From Candidatus Krumholzibacteriota bacterium (lineage in GTDB: Bacteria > Krumholzibacteriota > Krumholzibacteriia > LZORAL124-64-63): a stretch of 64,000 bases of DNA. Where the stretch lies: assembly GCA_024275485.1 (NCBI GenBank), contig JAJRZA010000065.1, positions 32,021-96,020 on the forward strand, in the 5' to 3' direction. The translations under genes and the position numbers were made by a program. How positions within the stretch are numbered: the first letter of the stretch is position 1; each line of letters starts with the position of its first letter. The notes below the pieces were generated by a model. The model was not told the DNA's origin and did not search any database. It saw only the letters and a list, made by a program, of their open reading frames with translations. Below are positions 16,680 to 25,752 of this stretch, one piece after another.

Positions 16680-16875
16680 GGCTATCCATTGATGGTTGCG
16701 TCTGGAACCCTTCGGTCTTTTCCAGGAACCGCGACCACTTCACGGTCGATGGAACACTGATTGAGGCTAGCGTCTCGTTGATCTGGGGCTTGAGAAGGCG
16801 GGTTGGATCTTTAAGCTCTCTGCCGCAACTTGTAATATCGAAATGATGCGGAGATTAATGGCAGAAACCGTCTGA
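16680..16875 (+). mobile_element. Relic of an IS5-type transposase gene
   Basis: Two short stretches of recognisable transposase remain. In one frame, from about 16681, the translation reads VWNPSVFSRNRD joined directly to HFTVDGTLIEASVSL; these are two conserved segments of IS5/DUF772-type transposases that are normally some 20 residues apart. In another frame AGWIFKLSAATCNIEMMRRL and a stop at 16873-16875 match the usual C-terminus of the same family. Most of the DDE domain is missing and no terminal inverted repeats were found, so the element is dead. It sits just after the ATP-grasp cassette, in a 400-base stretch that otherwise holds only the leader of the next gene. Confidence 0.72.
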
Positions 16876-17064
16876 CGGCGGTTGTGAGAGGCGATTTCAC
16901 CCCCAGCAGGATTCGAGATTGGTGCCTTGAGGCTGGTAATTTCCTCGGTCCTACCAGCGGAATAACCAAAATTCCGATTTATCTTGTAAAATTTTTTAAT
17001 TTATGGTATGTATTTAGTGTGGGAACTTTATATAGCATTCAAATTGCAATTCGGAGGGAACACC

Positions 17065-17670
17065 ATGCTTTCAAGGTTAATGGTACTTTTGTTGATTGTC
17101 GGCCTGTTGGTCGCTGCCGCTCCCATTCTTGCTCAATCGGTTACCTACTGCGATGAGTTTCTCGGGCCATTCGGTGATTTCAACCTGACCATTCCGCGTT
17201 ATGATGTTGATGATTATTCCCTGCTTGATGCGGAAGTCCTGTTGACGGTTTCCTATGCTGGTACTTTTGTGGGTGAAAACGTCGATCCGGATCTCACCTG
17301 CAGTTTCGGTTTCAGCATGGACTCTGCCCTTGAGACCTCCAGCCTGACGGATGAGGCCATGGTCGCTACCAGCTTTGTTGAACTTTCCGGTGACATTCCG
17401 GTGGGAGAAGGCGTCAACCTGCCCTTCGACGGGGTTTTCTGGAATGGCGCTACCGTTGAATGGACCAATCTTCTCGATTTCCACGCTGATCAGGATTTGG
17501 TTTTTATGGTTCCATCCTCTATGATGGGATTTGTGGTTCAGATGTTCGGTGAGGGTGTCTTCAGCTGGACCTTGAATCTGAATGCCCAGGTTTGTGTGAC
17601 CTATACCTTCGATATTGCTGTGCCGGTGGAAAGTATCACTTTTGATTCCATCAAGGCGACATATCGCTAG
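17065..17670 (+). CDS. Small exported beta-rich protein, function unknown
   Basis: The ATG at 17065 follows TCGGAGGGAACACC, a strong ribosome-binding site. The 201-residue product has a clear Sec signal (about 1-24, cleavage near ILA-Q). The mature part is acidic and beta-rich with alternating hydrophobic strands (LLDAEVLLTVSYAGTF, VTYTFDIAVPVESI) and three cysteines, giving an immunoglobulin-like or 'choice-of-anchor' appearance. I do not recognise a family with confidence. An AT-rich stretch at 16975-17040 upstream is the likely promoter, and an intrinsic terminator follows, so it is probably transcribed alone. Confidence 0.75.
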   Translation: MLSRLMVLLLIVGLLVAAAPILAQSVTYCDEFLGPFGDFNLTIPRYDVDDYSLLDAEVLLTVSYAGTFVGENVDPDLTCSFGFSMDSALETSSLTDEAMVATSFVELSGDIPVGEGVNLPFDGVFWNGATVEWTNLLDFHADQDLVFMVPSSMMGFVVQMFGEGVFSWTLNLNAQVCVTYTFDIAVPVESITFDSIKATYR

Positions 17671-17698
17671 CAGGCTGTTGATAAACTCATGGCCCGAT

Positions 17699-17730
17699 AA
17701 AACTCCCTGCCTGCGCGGGGAGTTTTTTTT
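17699..17730 (+). terminator. Intrinsic terminator after the 17065-17670 gene
   Basis: AAAACTCCC, a short loop and GGGGAGTTTTTTTT form a stem with a T-tract about 30 bases after the stop. The A-rich 5' side means it may also serve the convergent minus-strand gene that ends at 17779. Confidence 0.88.
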
Positions 17731-17778
17731 CCAAATTGTCGATTTCAAGCCTCTTTCCCAGGGCCGGTGCCAAGCAAT

Positions 17779-19257
17779 TCAAACAGGATGCACACCCGGC
17801 GCAACACCGGGTTCGACAAAGAGATTTTTTTCCTGCAAACAAACAGCCAATCCCGGTGGTGCCTTGCGCGGCTTGCGCACGAAGCGTTTCTCCGTGAAAA
17901 TGACGGGCACCAGTGCCGAATGTTTGGCTTTGCTGTGCAGGGCGGCCAAGGCGGCAGCCTTCTCGATTACGGTTTTGGGAACCTGCTCAGGGTGCCCGGT
18001 TGTGCGCAAAACCACATGACTGCCGGCCACCCCCTGGGCATGCAGCCAGATATCCTTGCCGTGGCTGGCCCGATGGGTCAGCTGATCGTTCTCCTTGTTG
18101 TTGCGACCAATCCAGACTTCCCATTTTTCGTCTATCAGGTAGCGTCGGAAGGGACGCACTGGTTCGTCCGGACCATGGGCGCGTTTTCCGGCAGTGCGTT
18201 TGCTGATGGTGTGTTTACCTATGGAGCTTTTGGCCACCGGCAGCAACTGGCTGTGATCGCTGGTCCACTGGTGCAGGGCGCCGAGTTTTTCTTCGTCATC
18301 ATTCACCAGTTCGATGCTGTCCAGGCCCGCCTGGGCCGCCTGATGGCGAATCTGCAATTTTTCACTGCGCGCGAGATTCTTGGCGATGATGTCATGGCCT
18401 TTGTCGGCCTTTCGCGCCCTGCGGAACCATCCTTCCATGTTCACGGCCGGAGGCAGGGCCGGATCCAGGGGAATGGAAATCGGCGAGCCGTCCTGCAGAT
18501 CATGAATGTCGGCCGATTCCTGCCCTTGCTTCAAATGGTGCAGATTGGCAGCCAGGGCTTCGGCCCAGCGGCGGTACTGTTCGCCTTTGTGGGCTGTCTC
18601 AAGATCGCGGCGCAGGTTGATCACCAGGCGGTCCGTGGTGGTGGCGACTCTTTTTAGAGTGGCCTGCTGCTGGGTGAATAGGTCCTGGGCCAGACGATGT
18701 TTGAACGAGGTAAGCATTTGCGCAAAGAGTTCATCGGCCCATGATTCCGGGTTTCCGGTATCTCCGGAGTTCCAGGTATCCACTGGTGGAATCTCCGCGA
18801 CTCGAGGATGGGGAATCTTGTGCCGGGCCCAAAGCAAGCGGCCCTTTCGGTCCAGCAGGGTGGTGTTGCCGCGCTGGCCGAACATCTGATGCAAAAGGTA
18901 TAGTGGCTGTTTATCGGTGGTCAAAAAGTGAAAGGCAACCACCCGGTCACTTGGCAAAACACCCAGGTCCACCAGGCGACTTCGGGTCAGCTGTTGCCCC
19001 AGAAGGTGACCTTTGGCCACTGGCAAAGCCTGTTTCACCGCTTCGGACCAGGTGCCCTCGGTGGCAAACATGTAGTTGCAGCCTGGCCTAGAAGATAGTA
19101 CCAACCCCGGCCGCTCATCCCCAACGAGGTGCAGACGCAACCAATCCGGTCCCACGGCCACCCGAAAGATTTCCTGGTTGCGCCACTTTTGCCGAAGGCG
19201 AGCGCCCAGGTCTTGCAAAACCTGCAAATCGGTCCAGGGCGCAGGCGGTTTAGCCAT
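17779..19257 (-). CDS. rqcH: NFACT-family ribosome quality-control protein RqcH
   Basis: The ATG at 19257 directly overlaps the upstream stop (TGATG) and is preferred to a TTG one codon earlier. The 492-residue protein has an N-terminal NFACT-N-like domain (about 1-190), a coiled-coil middle (190-330, including the QQATLKRVATTTDRLVINLR region) and a C-terminal NFACT-R domain with RRYLIDEKWEVWIGRNNKEND, DIWLHAQGVAGSHVVLR and ALAALHSKA. RqcH binds 50S subunits carrying stalled peptidyl-tRNA and directs C-terminal alanine tailing. It is shorter than typical bacterial homologues of about 560 residues, mainly in the middle. It is translationally coupled to a small outer-membrane barrel gene, which is an odd partner. 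Confidence 0.88.
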   Translation of the reverse strand: MAKPPAPWTDLQVLQDLGARLRQKWRNQEIFRVAVGPDWLRLHLVGDERPGLVLSSRPGCNYMFATEGTWSEAVKQALPVAKGHLLGQQLTRSRLVDLGVLPSDRVVAFHFLTTDKQPLYLLHQMFGQRGNTTLLDRKGRLLWARHKIPHPRVAEIPPVDTWNSGDTGNPESWADELFAQMLTSFKHRLAQDLFTQQQATLKRVATTTDRLVINLRRDLETAHKGEQYRRWAEALAANLHHLKQGQESADIHDLQDGSPISIPLDPALPPAVNMEGWFRRARKADKGHDIIAKNLARSEKLQIRHQAAQAGLDSIELVNDDEEKLGALHQWTSDHSQLLPVAKSSIGKHTISKRTAGKRAHGPDEPVRPFRRYLIDEKWEVWIGRNNKENDQLTHRASHGKDIWLHAQGVAGSHVVLRTTGHPEQVPKTVIEKAAALAALHSKAKHSALVPVIFTEKRFVRKPRKAPPGLAVCLQEKNLFVEPGVAPGVHPV

Positions 19258-19715
19258 CAAAAGAAGGTGTAGCCGAAGGTGATTTTAAAGCCGGGACTGT
19301 CCAGAACGCCCAGGCGGATTTCACCCATGATTTCGTGTTGGTTGTCCTGCTTGTTGGTGAATCCAGCCAGGACACTGAAACCCAGGTCGAGGTCGCCGTC
19401 TCTCAAATCGCTGTCCAGATAATTCAAGGAGAGGCTGCCACCACCATAAAAACCCCAAGGGTCGGTGGTCAGTTCGGTGAACTGGTAAGCCAGGTCGCCG
19501 TTCAGGGTGATGACGGTGGAGGCGTCGCCGAAGCCCATCTCCAGGTTGGGGGTCATCTCCACGTTGGGGAAGAGTTCGCCCAGCTTGGCGTGGACACCGA
19601 AGTGCATTTGATTGATGCGGTCCCAGCTGGTGTAGCCCACGCGCGGGCCCAGGTCAAGGGCCAGAGCGGTGGTGGCGGTCAACAGGATCAGGAGTGTGGT
19701 TGTGGCGCGAAGCAT
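19257..19715 (-). CDS. Small outer-membrane beta-barrel-like protein
   Basis: The 152-residue product has a Sec signal (about 1-19, LLILLTATTALA-L) and then eight or so short amphipathic strands with Gly-turns (GLDLGPRVGYTSW-like start, LAYQFTEL, FYGGGSLSLNYL, GFSVLAGF, IMGEIRLGVL). It ends in FKITFGYTFF, with the terminal phenylalanine usual for outer-membrane barrels recognised by the BAM complex. Its size fits an eight-stranded OmpA/OmpX-like barrel. Function is unknown. Its TGA overlaps the rqcH ATG. Confidence 0.7.
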   Translation of the reverse strand: MLRATTTLLILLTATTALALDLGPRVGYTSWDRINQMHFGVHAKLGELFPNVEMTPNLEMGFGDASTVITLNGDLAYQFTELTTDPWGFYGGGSLSLNYLDSDLRDGDLDLGFSVLAGFTNKQDNQHEIMGEIRLGVLDSPGFKITFGYTFF

Positions 19716-19861
19716 AGGGGGCCTTTCTGCTGGTTGGGCTGCCGGGGAATCTGCTGGGTCACATGGTAAGCTGAACGATCCTTTGACTCAACTCAATTCA
19801 AGGGGAAAACCGAGGGTGCAGCGCAATGCCAGGAAAAGCCAGTTGTGCCGATCCCCATCGC

Positions 19862-21472
19862 TCACAATAGTTTTCGAATTTCCGCCGCCACCCTGTACCC
19901 GACTTCCATCTCCTCATCGATAACAGCGCAGGCCCCGGCCTCTTCCAGGTCAGCGCGGAATCGATGGAAACGAGCGCGGACGACGATCTTCAAGTCTGGA
20001 GCTAGGGCGTGGATCTGTTCAGTGATCCGCCTGGCTGTGGCGGGGTCGGGGATGGTCACAGCCACAGCCTTGACCGAATCGATCTGAGCGTGCTTGAGCA
20101 CCTGCAGGCTGGTTGCGTCGCCGACAACCATCGGAATGCCCAGGGCCTGTGCATCGGCTATCGAACTTGCATTGAGTTCAATGGCAATCAGTGCACGGCC
20201 ATCCTTTGTCAACTCTTCAGCGACACGTCTGCCTGCCGGCCCGTAGCCGATGATTGCGATGCGATCCTCATGGATTTCAGGTTCCGCTGCCCTGCCGGCG
20301 GGGACTGATCTGCGATCCAATATTCGACAGATGCGGGGGGCGAAAGCGACCAGGTAAGGAGTTGCGAAAAGCGATATAACGGTTGCGGCGATGATCAGCT
20401 CGAAGATTCCTTCGCCAATCATGTTATGCTGACGCGACTGACCGGCCAGGACGAATGAAAACTCACCCACCTGAGCCAGGCAGATACCGGTGGCCAGAGA
20501 CTGCCCGAGGGAAAAACGGAATAGGCGAACCACGCCGGTGATCAGGATCATCTTGCCGAAGATGATCACCGCGACCAGACCCGTCACCTGGGACCAATGT
20601 TCAAGGGCCCAGGCAGGGTTGGTCATCATCCCGATCGAGGAGAAGAAGAGGGTGACGAACAGCGTCTTGAGAGGTGCCACATCGGCGTGAATCTGGGTGG
20701 CGAACGGGGACTCGGCCAACATCATGCCGGCCAGGAACGCACCCAGGACGGGGGACAGTCCCAGGGCATGGGCACCCCAGGCGCTCCCGATGGCCGCCAC
20801 CATGACCAGCAACACAGGGGTCTCGCGATCTGCAGTGACCCTGGTGCCCAGCAGCAAGGGGGCCAATCGCGTCAATGCGTACAGTGCGATCGTCAACAGA
20901 ACGACCATTCCCATGGCGCGGATCAAAGCCCAGACCACATCTATCGGTGAGCCCTTGCCGGCAAGAATCGTCACGGTCAAAATTAAGGGGACCAAGGCAA
21001 TGTCCTGAAGCAGCAGGATGCCCAGGGCATTGCGGCCGTGCACACTGTCAATCTCGGATCTTTGCACCAGCAGCCGGATCACCACCGCAGTACTGCTGAG
21101 TGCAATGATTGCCCCGATCGCGAAGGCTGCGTGCAGGTCAAGTCCGAACAGGGTGCCGACGTACAACCCGAGGCCGGTTGTCAGCACGACCTGCAGCGTG
21201 CCGCCGCCAAGGGCGATGGCGCCGATGCTGCGCAACTTGCTGCGAGAAAATTCCAGTCCGATCACAAACAGCAACAAGGCCACACCAAGTTCGGCGATGC
21301 CGGTGACTGCTTTGTGGTTGGGTATGAGGTTCAGGGCGTTTGGTCCGAGCAATGTTCCGGCGAGCAGGTAGCCGAGAATAGCGTTCTGCTTCAGGCGTTC
21401 AAGCAGGGCGCCCAGAAGCATGGCGGCTGCCAACAAGATCAGCACGTCAAGCAATGCGGTCCATAGGTTCAT
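19862..21472 (-). CDS. CPA2 monovalent cation:proton antiporter with TrkA-N domain (YbaL/KefB-like)
   Basis: I choose the ATG at 21472, which follows CGGGAG by eight bases, over a GTG three codons upstream; the product is 536 residues. About twelve membrane helices fill residues 8-380, with the family blocks GYLLAGTLLGPN, ALLLFVIGLEFS, ALSSTAVVIRLL, GRNALGILLLQDIALVP and LGAFLAGMMLAESPF. A Rossmann-type TrkA-N/RCK domain follows from about 400 (IAIIGYGPAGRRVAEEL, with GxGxxG-like glycines and an acidic strand end). Such proteins exchange K+ or Na+ for protons at the inner membrane and are gated by nucleotide or thiol binding to the RCK domain. It stands alone between divergent or unrelated genes. 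Confidence 0.88.
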   Translation of the reverse strand: MNLWTALLDVLILLAAAMLLGALLERLKQNAILGYLLAGTLLGPNALNLIPNHKAVTGIAELGVALLLFVIGLEFSRSKLRSIGAIALGGGTLQVVLTTGLGLYVGTLFGLDLHAAFAIGAIIALSSTAVVIRLLVQRSEIDSVHGRNALGILLLQDIALVPLILTVTILAGKGSPIDVVWALIRAMGMVVLLTIALYALTRLAPLLLGTRVTADRETPVLLVMVAAIGSAWGAHALGLSPVLGAFLAGMMLAESPFATQIHADVAPLKTLFVTLFFSSIGMMTNPAWALEHWSQVTGLVAVIIFGKMILITGVVRLFRFSLGQSLATGICLAQVGEFSFVLAGQSRQHNMIGEGIFELIIAATVISLFATPYLVAFAPRICRILDRRSVPAGRAAEPEIHEDRIAIIGYGPAGRRVAEELTKDGRALIAIELNASSIADAQALGIPMVVGDATSLQVLKHAQIDSVKAVAVTIPDPATARRITEQIHALAPDLKIVVRARFHRFRADLEEAGACAVIDEEMEVGYRVAAEIRKLL

Positions 21473-21695
21473 CGTCGTCACTCCCGTGAAAGGATCGGCT
21501 CCTATGAAGGAACCAACTCCTTCAGGGGATATGCATCACATTGGCAGGGGGCCGTAGAATCGATCACCCATACCACCATAGCAAAGATGACGCCTCCATC
21601 CCAGTACAAGTATCCCGGTCCTCGTATCTCTTGCCTCTCAGCTCTTCCTGCCCTAAACTTCCCCCAACTTTAACATCTTCCACTGGAGGCTCCAT

Positions 21696-22577
21696 ATGCT
21701 GAGCATGACCGGTTTCGGCAACGGCGAAAAACAGGTTGGTCCCGTCACCGTGACGGTGGAATTGCGGTCGGTGAACCACCGGTTTCTGGACGTCGGCCTG
21801 AAACTGTACGGATCCCTGGCCGCGTATGAAATGGAAATTCGCCAATTCCTGAAGGAAAACGTATCGCGGGGGCGGGTGACCGTTTCCGCTCAGATGGTCA
21901 TGGACAAGGATGCTGCCACTGCGAGTCTGGACCCCGAGCGCCTGAGCCAGGCCCTTATCATGCTGAAGTCCGCAGCCAAGGGGATCTTGGATGCCACCGG
22001 TCAGGAGCAGCCCATCACCCTGGATCACCTGTTGGCGGTACCGGAGATTTTGCGCCCCCAGGAAATGGAAATTTCTCCTGAAGATGTGAAGTCCGTTCTC
22101 ATGGGTGCTCTCAAGGATGCCCACGTTGGTCTAATGCTCACCAAGCAGAAAGAGGGCGCTGCGCTGGTCGCGGAGATGAAAACACGTCTGGATACACTGT
22201 CCACCAACCTGAAGGAGGTGGAAAAACGGGCTCCCGAGGCTGCAGCCCATATTCAGGCCAAGCTGGAGGAGCGTCTGGCCAAAATCCTGGACGAGCCTCT
22301 GGATCCGCAGCGCCAGGCGCAGGAAATCGCATTGCTGGCCGACAAAGCCAACATCAACGAAGAGACCGAGCGGTTGGGCATCCACATTCAGCACTTCCAC
22401 GCGGCTCTCAATGGTGGTGGCCAGGTGGCCAAGCGTTTGAATTTCCTCCTGCAGGAGATGCACCGCGAGGTGAACACCATGGGCTCCAAGACCAACCTCA
22501 TGGACATCACCCAATCAGTGATCACCATGAAGGACGAAGTGGAATCCATGCGCGAACAGATCATGAACCTGGAGTAG
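21696..22577 (+). CDS. yicC: YicC-family endoribonuclease
   Basis: The start MLSMTGFGNGE is the hallmark of the family, and GGAGGCTCC lies immediately upstream. The 293-residue protein keeps the usual two halves: YicC N-terminal (ELRSVNHRFLDVGLKL, RGRVTVSAQM) and DUF1732 C-terminal (RLGIHIQHFHAAL, GKRLNFLLQEMHRE-like GGGQVAKRLNFLLQEM, NTMGSKTN). Recent work on E. coli YicC identifies it as an RNase acting on small RNAs. It heads a plus-strand run with gmk, rpoZ and coaBC, a conserved order in many bacteria. Confidence 0.93.
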   Translation: MLSMTGFGNGEKQVGPVTVTVELRSVNHRFLDVGLKLYGSLAAYEMEIRQFLKENVSRGRVTVSAQMVMDKDAATASLDPERLSQALIMLKSAAKGILDATGQEQPITLDHLLAVPEILRPQEMEISPEDVKSVLMGALKDAHVGLMLTKQKEGAALVAEMKTRLDTLSTNLKEVEKRAPEAAAHIQAKLEERLAKILDEPLDPQRQAQEIALLADKANINEETERLGIHIQHFHAALNGGGQVAKRLNFLLQEMHREVNTMGSKTNLMDITQSVITMKDEVESMREQIMNLE

Positions 22578-22588
22578 GTGATGCCAAG

Positions 22589-23173
22589 ATGATTGTCCTG
22601 ATCACCGGTCCGTCGGGCGCCGGCAAAAGCACTTTTGTTCACAAGCTGATGGCCGACGACGACCGTCTGGCCTTCTCCATTTCCACCACCACGCGACCCA
22701 TTCGCGAGGGTGAAGTGGACGGGCGGGATTACGATTTTGTGGATGACGAGACTTTTGACCAGCTGGTTGAAGAGGACGCCTTTGTCGAGTGGGCCCACGT
22801 TCACGACAACCGTTACGGGACAAGGCGCAGCCGTCTGGACGAGATGGTTGCCGCCGGGAAGATTCCCATTTTGGATATTGATGTGCAGGGTGGGGTCAAG
22901 GTTATCGATATGCATGGCCCGGAGCTGGTTTCCGTGTTTCTATTCCCTCCTTCCTGGGATGAGTTGGAGCTGCGACTGCGCAGTCGGGCCACCGACACTG
23001 ATGAGGTTATCGCCACCCGGCTGAAGAATGCCCGCCTGGAGGTCGGTTTTGCCGGTCGATATACCTATTGGCTTGTGAATGACGATTTGGACCAGGCGGT
23101 GCGGCGTATGGCTGCCATCATTCTGGCTGAGAGCTGCCGGAGTGGGGCTTTTCAGACCAGTCCCTTGGAATAA
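22589..23173 (+). CDS. gmk: Guanylate kinase
   Basis: The enzyme phosphorylates GMP to GDP with ATP in the cytoplasm. The 194-residue protein opens with the P-loop GPSGAGKST at about residues 7-15. STTTRPIREGEVDGRDY is the GMP-binding region, EWAHVHDNRYGT the strand with the GMP-contacting Tyr, and ILDIDVQGG the family signature. It lies 11 bases after yicC and upstream of rpoZ, as is typical. Length is slightly below the 205 residues of common homologues. No anomalies were seen. Confidence 0.95.
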   Translation: MIVLITGPSGAGKSTFVHKLMADDDRLAFSISTTTRPIREGEVDGRDYDFVDDETFDQLVEEDAFVEWAHVHDNRYGTRRSRLDEMVAAGKIPILDIDVQGGVKVIDMHGPELVSVFLFPPSWDELELRLRSRATDTDEVIATRLKNARLEVGFAGRYTYWLVNDDLDQAVRRMAAIILAESCRSGAFQTSPLE

Positions 23174-23302
23174 AAGGGTGGCGGAAAACATCCTGGGCGA
23201 ACACTCATATTCCTTGCAATCTTAAGGTTTTGGTTTATTGTTCTTTGGTTGCACCAACGCAATTGGTGGGTGCGTGTATCAATAACCGCAGAGGAAGGCC
23301 GC

Positions 23303-23548
23303 ATGACTTATATTCCGCGTAATAAAGTTGTCGATTTGATTCCCAACAAATTCAAGGCCATCAAGATTGCCGCCCTCGAGGCTCGGCGCCTGAATGAGCG
23401 CGCCCGCATGTTTGAAGTGACCCTACCCGGAAAAATCACCACCCTGGCTGTGGAACGTCTGATCGACGGCAAAGTGGAGTGGTACGACCAGAAAGAGCGT
23501 GCCCGTGAAATCCGCGCCGCAAAAGAGGCGGAGCAGGAAGAGGGATAA
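23303..23548 (+). CDS. rpoZ: RNA polymerase omega subunit
   Basis: The start at 23303 is preceded by GAGGAAGGCCGC; an in-frame start 18 codons earlier lacks such a site. The 81-residue product matches the small omega subunit: a helical N-terminal part (NKFKAIKIAALEARRLNER), where the family has the conserved helix with A-x-x-A-R-R, and a charged C-terminus. Omega helps assemble and stabilise beta' in RNA polymerase. Position between gmk and coaBC is the standard location, which supports an otherwise modest sequence match. Confidence 0.85.
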   Translation: MTYIPRNKVVDLIPNKFKAIKIAALEARRLNERARMFEVTLPGKITTLAVERLIDGKVEWYDQKERAREIRAAKEAEQEEG

Positions 23549-23551
23549 ACC

Positions 23552-24838
23552 ATGACCTCTGCTCGCGTTCTTTTGCTGGTTTCCGGCGGAATCGCTGCCT
23601 ACAAGGCTTGTTTTTTAGCCCGTTTGCTTTTGCAGGCGGGCTTTTCCGTTAAAGTGGCCATGACCGAAGCCGCCAGCAAATTTGTCACTCCTCTTACTTT
23701 TCAGGCCCTGACGGGGAATCCCGTGGCCACTGATCTTTGGGGTGAAGGCCAGAGTGAAGCCCTCGATCACATCGAATACGCCCGTTGGGCAGATTTGGCC
23801 ATTGTGGCGCCGGCCACGGCCAACACCATGGCCAAAGCAGCTCATGGCATTGCCGATGATCTTGTTTCCACTTTGCTGCTCGCTTTTCCCGGCCCGCTGC
23901 TGATGGCACCGGCCATGAACGACAACATGTGGAAGCATACCGCCACCCAGGCCAATCTGGAAACCCTGCACCAGCGGGGTGTGGCCACCGTTGGGCCGGG
24001 TGAAGGTTGGCTGGCCTGCGGCACCAACAGCCAGGGGCGCATGAGTGAGCCCGAGGATATTTTGGCGGCTGCACTGGAGATGGCAGGATCTCTGGAGGGA
24101 CTCCGGCCGGACCAACATCCCTGGTCTGAAACCAGAACTGAGAATCAGGGTTTCTGGGCTGGCAAGCGAGTGCTGATCACTGCGGGTCCCACCCATGAGA
24201 TCATCGACCCCGTGCGTTATGTTGCCAACCGCTCGTCCGGTGCCATGGGTTTTGCTTTGGCTTCGTCAGCGGTTAAGGCTGGTGCCAAAGTGCACTTGGT
24301 GCTTGGACCTACCCATTTGATTGCCCCGCGGGGTTTGGAGCATCTGGAAAATGTGGAGTCGGCCAAGGAAATGGCTGACGCCGTAGCAGCCGGTTTGGCC
24401 CAGGGTGCCGATTGGCTGTTCATGTCGGCAGCGGTGGCGGACTTCAGTCCGGCTGAACCTGCTGCCGAGAAAATTAAAAAAGAAGCCCTTGGAGACAATT
24501 GGGCTTTGGCCTTGAAACCCAATTCTGATATTCTGGCCGAGGTGGTGCCCGTGCATCGCCGCCCTGAATTGAAGGTGGTGGGCTTCGCATTGGAAACCGA
24601 AGATGTTCTGGCCCGGGCCAAAGCCAAACGCCAGGCCAAGCAGATGGATTACATCGTGGCCAACAACCCCACCTCCGAAGGGGCTGGTTTTGGCATGGTC
24701 AACCACCAGGCAACGTTGCTGGGTGAAAAAGGTGTGATCTGGCAGAGCGAATCGATTCCCAAAAGCGAATTGGCCAGTGGTATTTTAAAGAATTTGGCTG
24801 AAACCGAAAAAGATATTCACCATGACTCACGCGGATGA
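23552..24838 (+). CDS. coaBC: Bifunctional CoaBC: phosphopantothenoylcysteine decarboxylase / phosphopantothenate-cysteine ligase
   Basis: The enzyme catalyses two consecutive steps of coenzyme A synthesis. The N-terminal flavoprotein half (about 1-180) shows VSGGIAAYKA, the active-site histidine region DHIEYARWAD, PAMNDNMWKH and the substrate-recognition clamp LACGTNSQGRM with its conserved Cys. The C-terminal CoaB half begins near 200 with RVLITAGPTHEIIDPVRY, NRSSGAMG and later GFALETED and NNP. It starts four bases after rpoZ and its last 17 bases overlap the UDG gene. Length (428) is normal for the fusion. Confidence 0.95.
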   Translation: MTSARVLLLVSGGIAAYKACFLARLLLQAGFSVKVAMTEAASKFVTPLTFQALTGNPVATDLWGEGQSEALDHIEYARWADLAIVAPATANTMAKAAHGIADDLVSTLLLAFPGPLLMAPAMNDNMWKHTATQANLETLHQRGVATVGPGEGWLACGTNSQGRMSEPEDILAAALEMAGSLEGLRPDQHPWSETRTENQGFWAGKRVLITAGPTHEIIDPVRYVANRSSGAMGFALASSAVKAGAKVHLVLGPTHLIAPRGLEHLENVESAKEMADAVAAGLAQGADWLFMSAAVADFSPAEPAAEKIKKEALGDNWALALKPNSDILAEVVPVHRRPELKVVGFALETEDVLARAKAKRQAKQMDYIVANNPTSEGAGFGMVNHQATLLGEKGVIWQSESIPKSELASGILKNLAETEKDIHHDSRG

Positions 24839-25751
24839 TAATCCTGACAAACTGAAAGCCGATTTGCGCAAGTGGGTGCTTCAGCATGAAGGTCAGGGGC
24901 TCGATTGGTTTTTGGATGAAGGTTTTGTGGCTGAGACTGTTCAAGCGGTTGATCACCAAATTGCCATAGCAACGGAACCGGACGAGTCAGCGGAACAGCC
25001 TGTCGCCAAATCTTCTCCCCTAACCCCGCCGCCTCCAGCCCCCAAGCCCGCACCTGCCATCATTGACCCGGTTTTCAAACAGGAATGCGAGCGTTTTGTC
25101 GAGACCACACTTCGTCTCATTGCCAAGCAGCCTGCACATCAGGGTTCTGGCGACATCCTGCTGGATCAATTCAACGGTGATTCCAACCAGGCCCTGTCCG
25201 CCCTGCGGGACGAAGTTCAGCCCTGCCAGGCTTGTGATTTGGCCAAAAGTCGAACCCAGGTTGTTTTTGGAGCGGGCAGCGCCCAGGCCGGGGTATTGTT
25301 CATTGGCGAAGCTCCCGGTAGGGATGAAGATCTGCAAGGTGAGCCCTTTGTGGGTGCCAGTGGGAAGTTGTTGACCCAAATCATCGAAGCCATCGGTTTT
25401 GATCGGAATCATATCTTTATCTGCAACATCCTGAAGTGCCGTCCGCCGGGAAACCGAGATCCTTTACGCGAAGAAGTGGAGGCCTGCGAAACGTATCTCA
25501 AGCGACAGCTGGCCATTATCCGTCCCAGAATTATTTGTTGCCTGGGGCGAGTGGCTGCTCAGACTTTGTTGGGTACTGATCTGAGTCTCGGCAAGCTGCG
25601 CCGCGGAGTGCATTTTTATGCAGGAATTCCCGTGATGGCCACTTACCACCCGGCGGCTCTTTTGCGCAACCCAGCCTGGAAGCGGGACACCTGGAACGAC
25701 GTGCAACGTTTGCGCGCTTTGCACGATGCCCTCGAATTGGAGAAAACCTGA
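24822..25751 (+). CDS. Type-4 (iron-sulfur) uracil-DNA glycosylase with N-terminal extension
   Basis: The enzyme removes uracil from DNA. The catalytic domain occupies about residues 125-305: CQACDLAKSR begins the cluster-binding cysteines, GEAPGRDEDLQGEPFVG is motif 1 with the water-activating region, ICNILKCRPPGNRDP carries the third cysteine and substrate loop, CETYL the fourth, and TYHPAALLRNP is the uracil-recognition motif with its histidine. The first 120 residues are an extra region: a helical part, then a Pro-rich linker (SPLTPPPPAPKPAPA) not needed for family-4 activity. Many FCB and deltaproteobacterial homologues have similar extensions. The start overlaps coaBC by 17 bases. Confidence 0.9.
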   Translation: MTHADDNPDKLKADLRKWVLQHEGQGLDWFLDEGFVAETVQAVDHQIAIATEPDESAEQPVAKSSPLTPPPPAPKPAPAIIDPVFKQECERFVETTLRLIAKQPAHQGSGDILLDQFNGDSNQALSALRDEVQPCQACDLAKSRTQVVFGAGSAQAGVLFIGEAPGRDEDLQGEPFVGASGKLLTQIIEAIGFDRNHIFICNILKCRPPGNRDPLREEVEACETYLKRQLAIIRPRIICCLGRVAAQTLLGTDLSLGKLRRGVHFYAGIPVMATYHPAALLRNPAWKRDTWNDVQRLRALHDALELEKT

Positions 25752-25752
25752 G

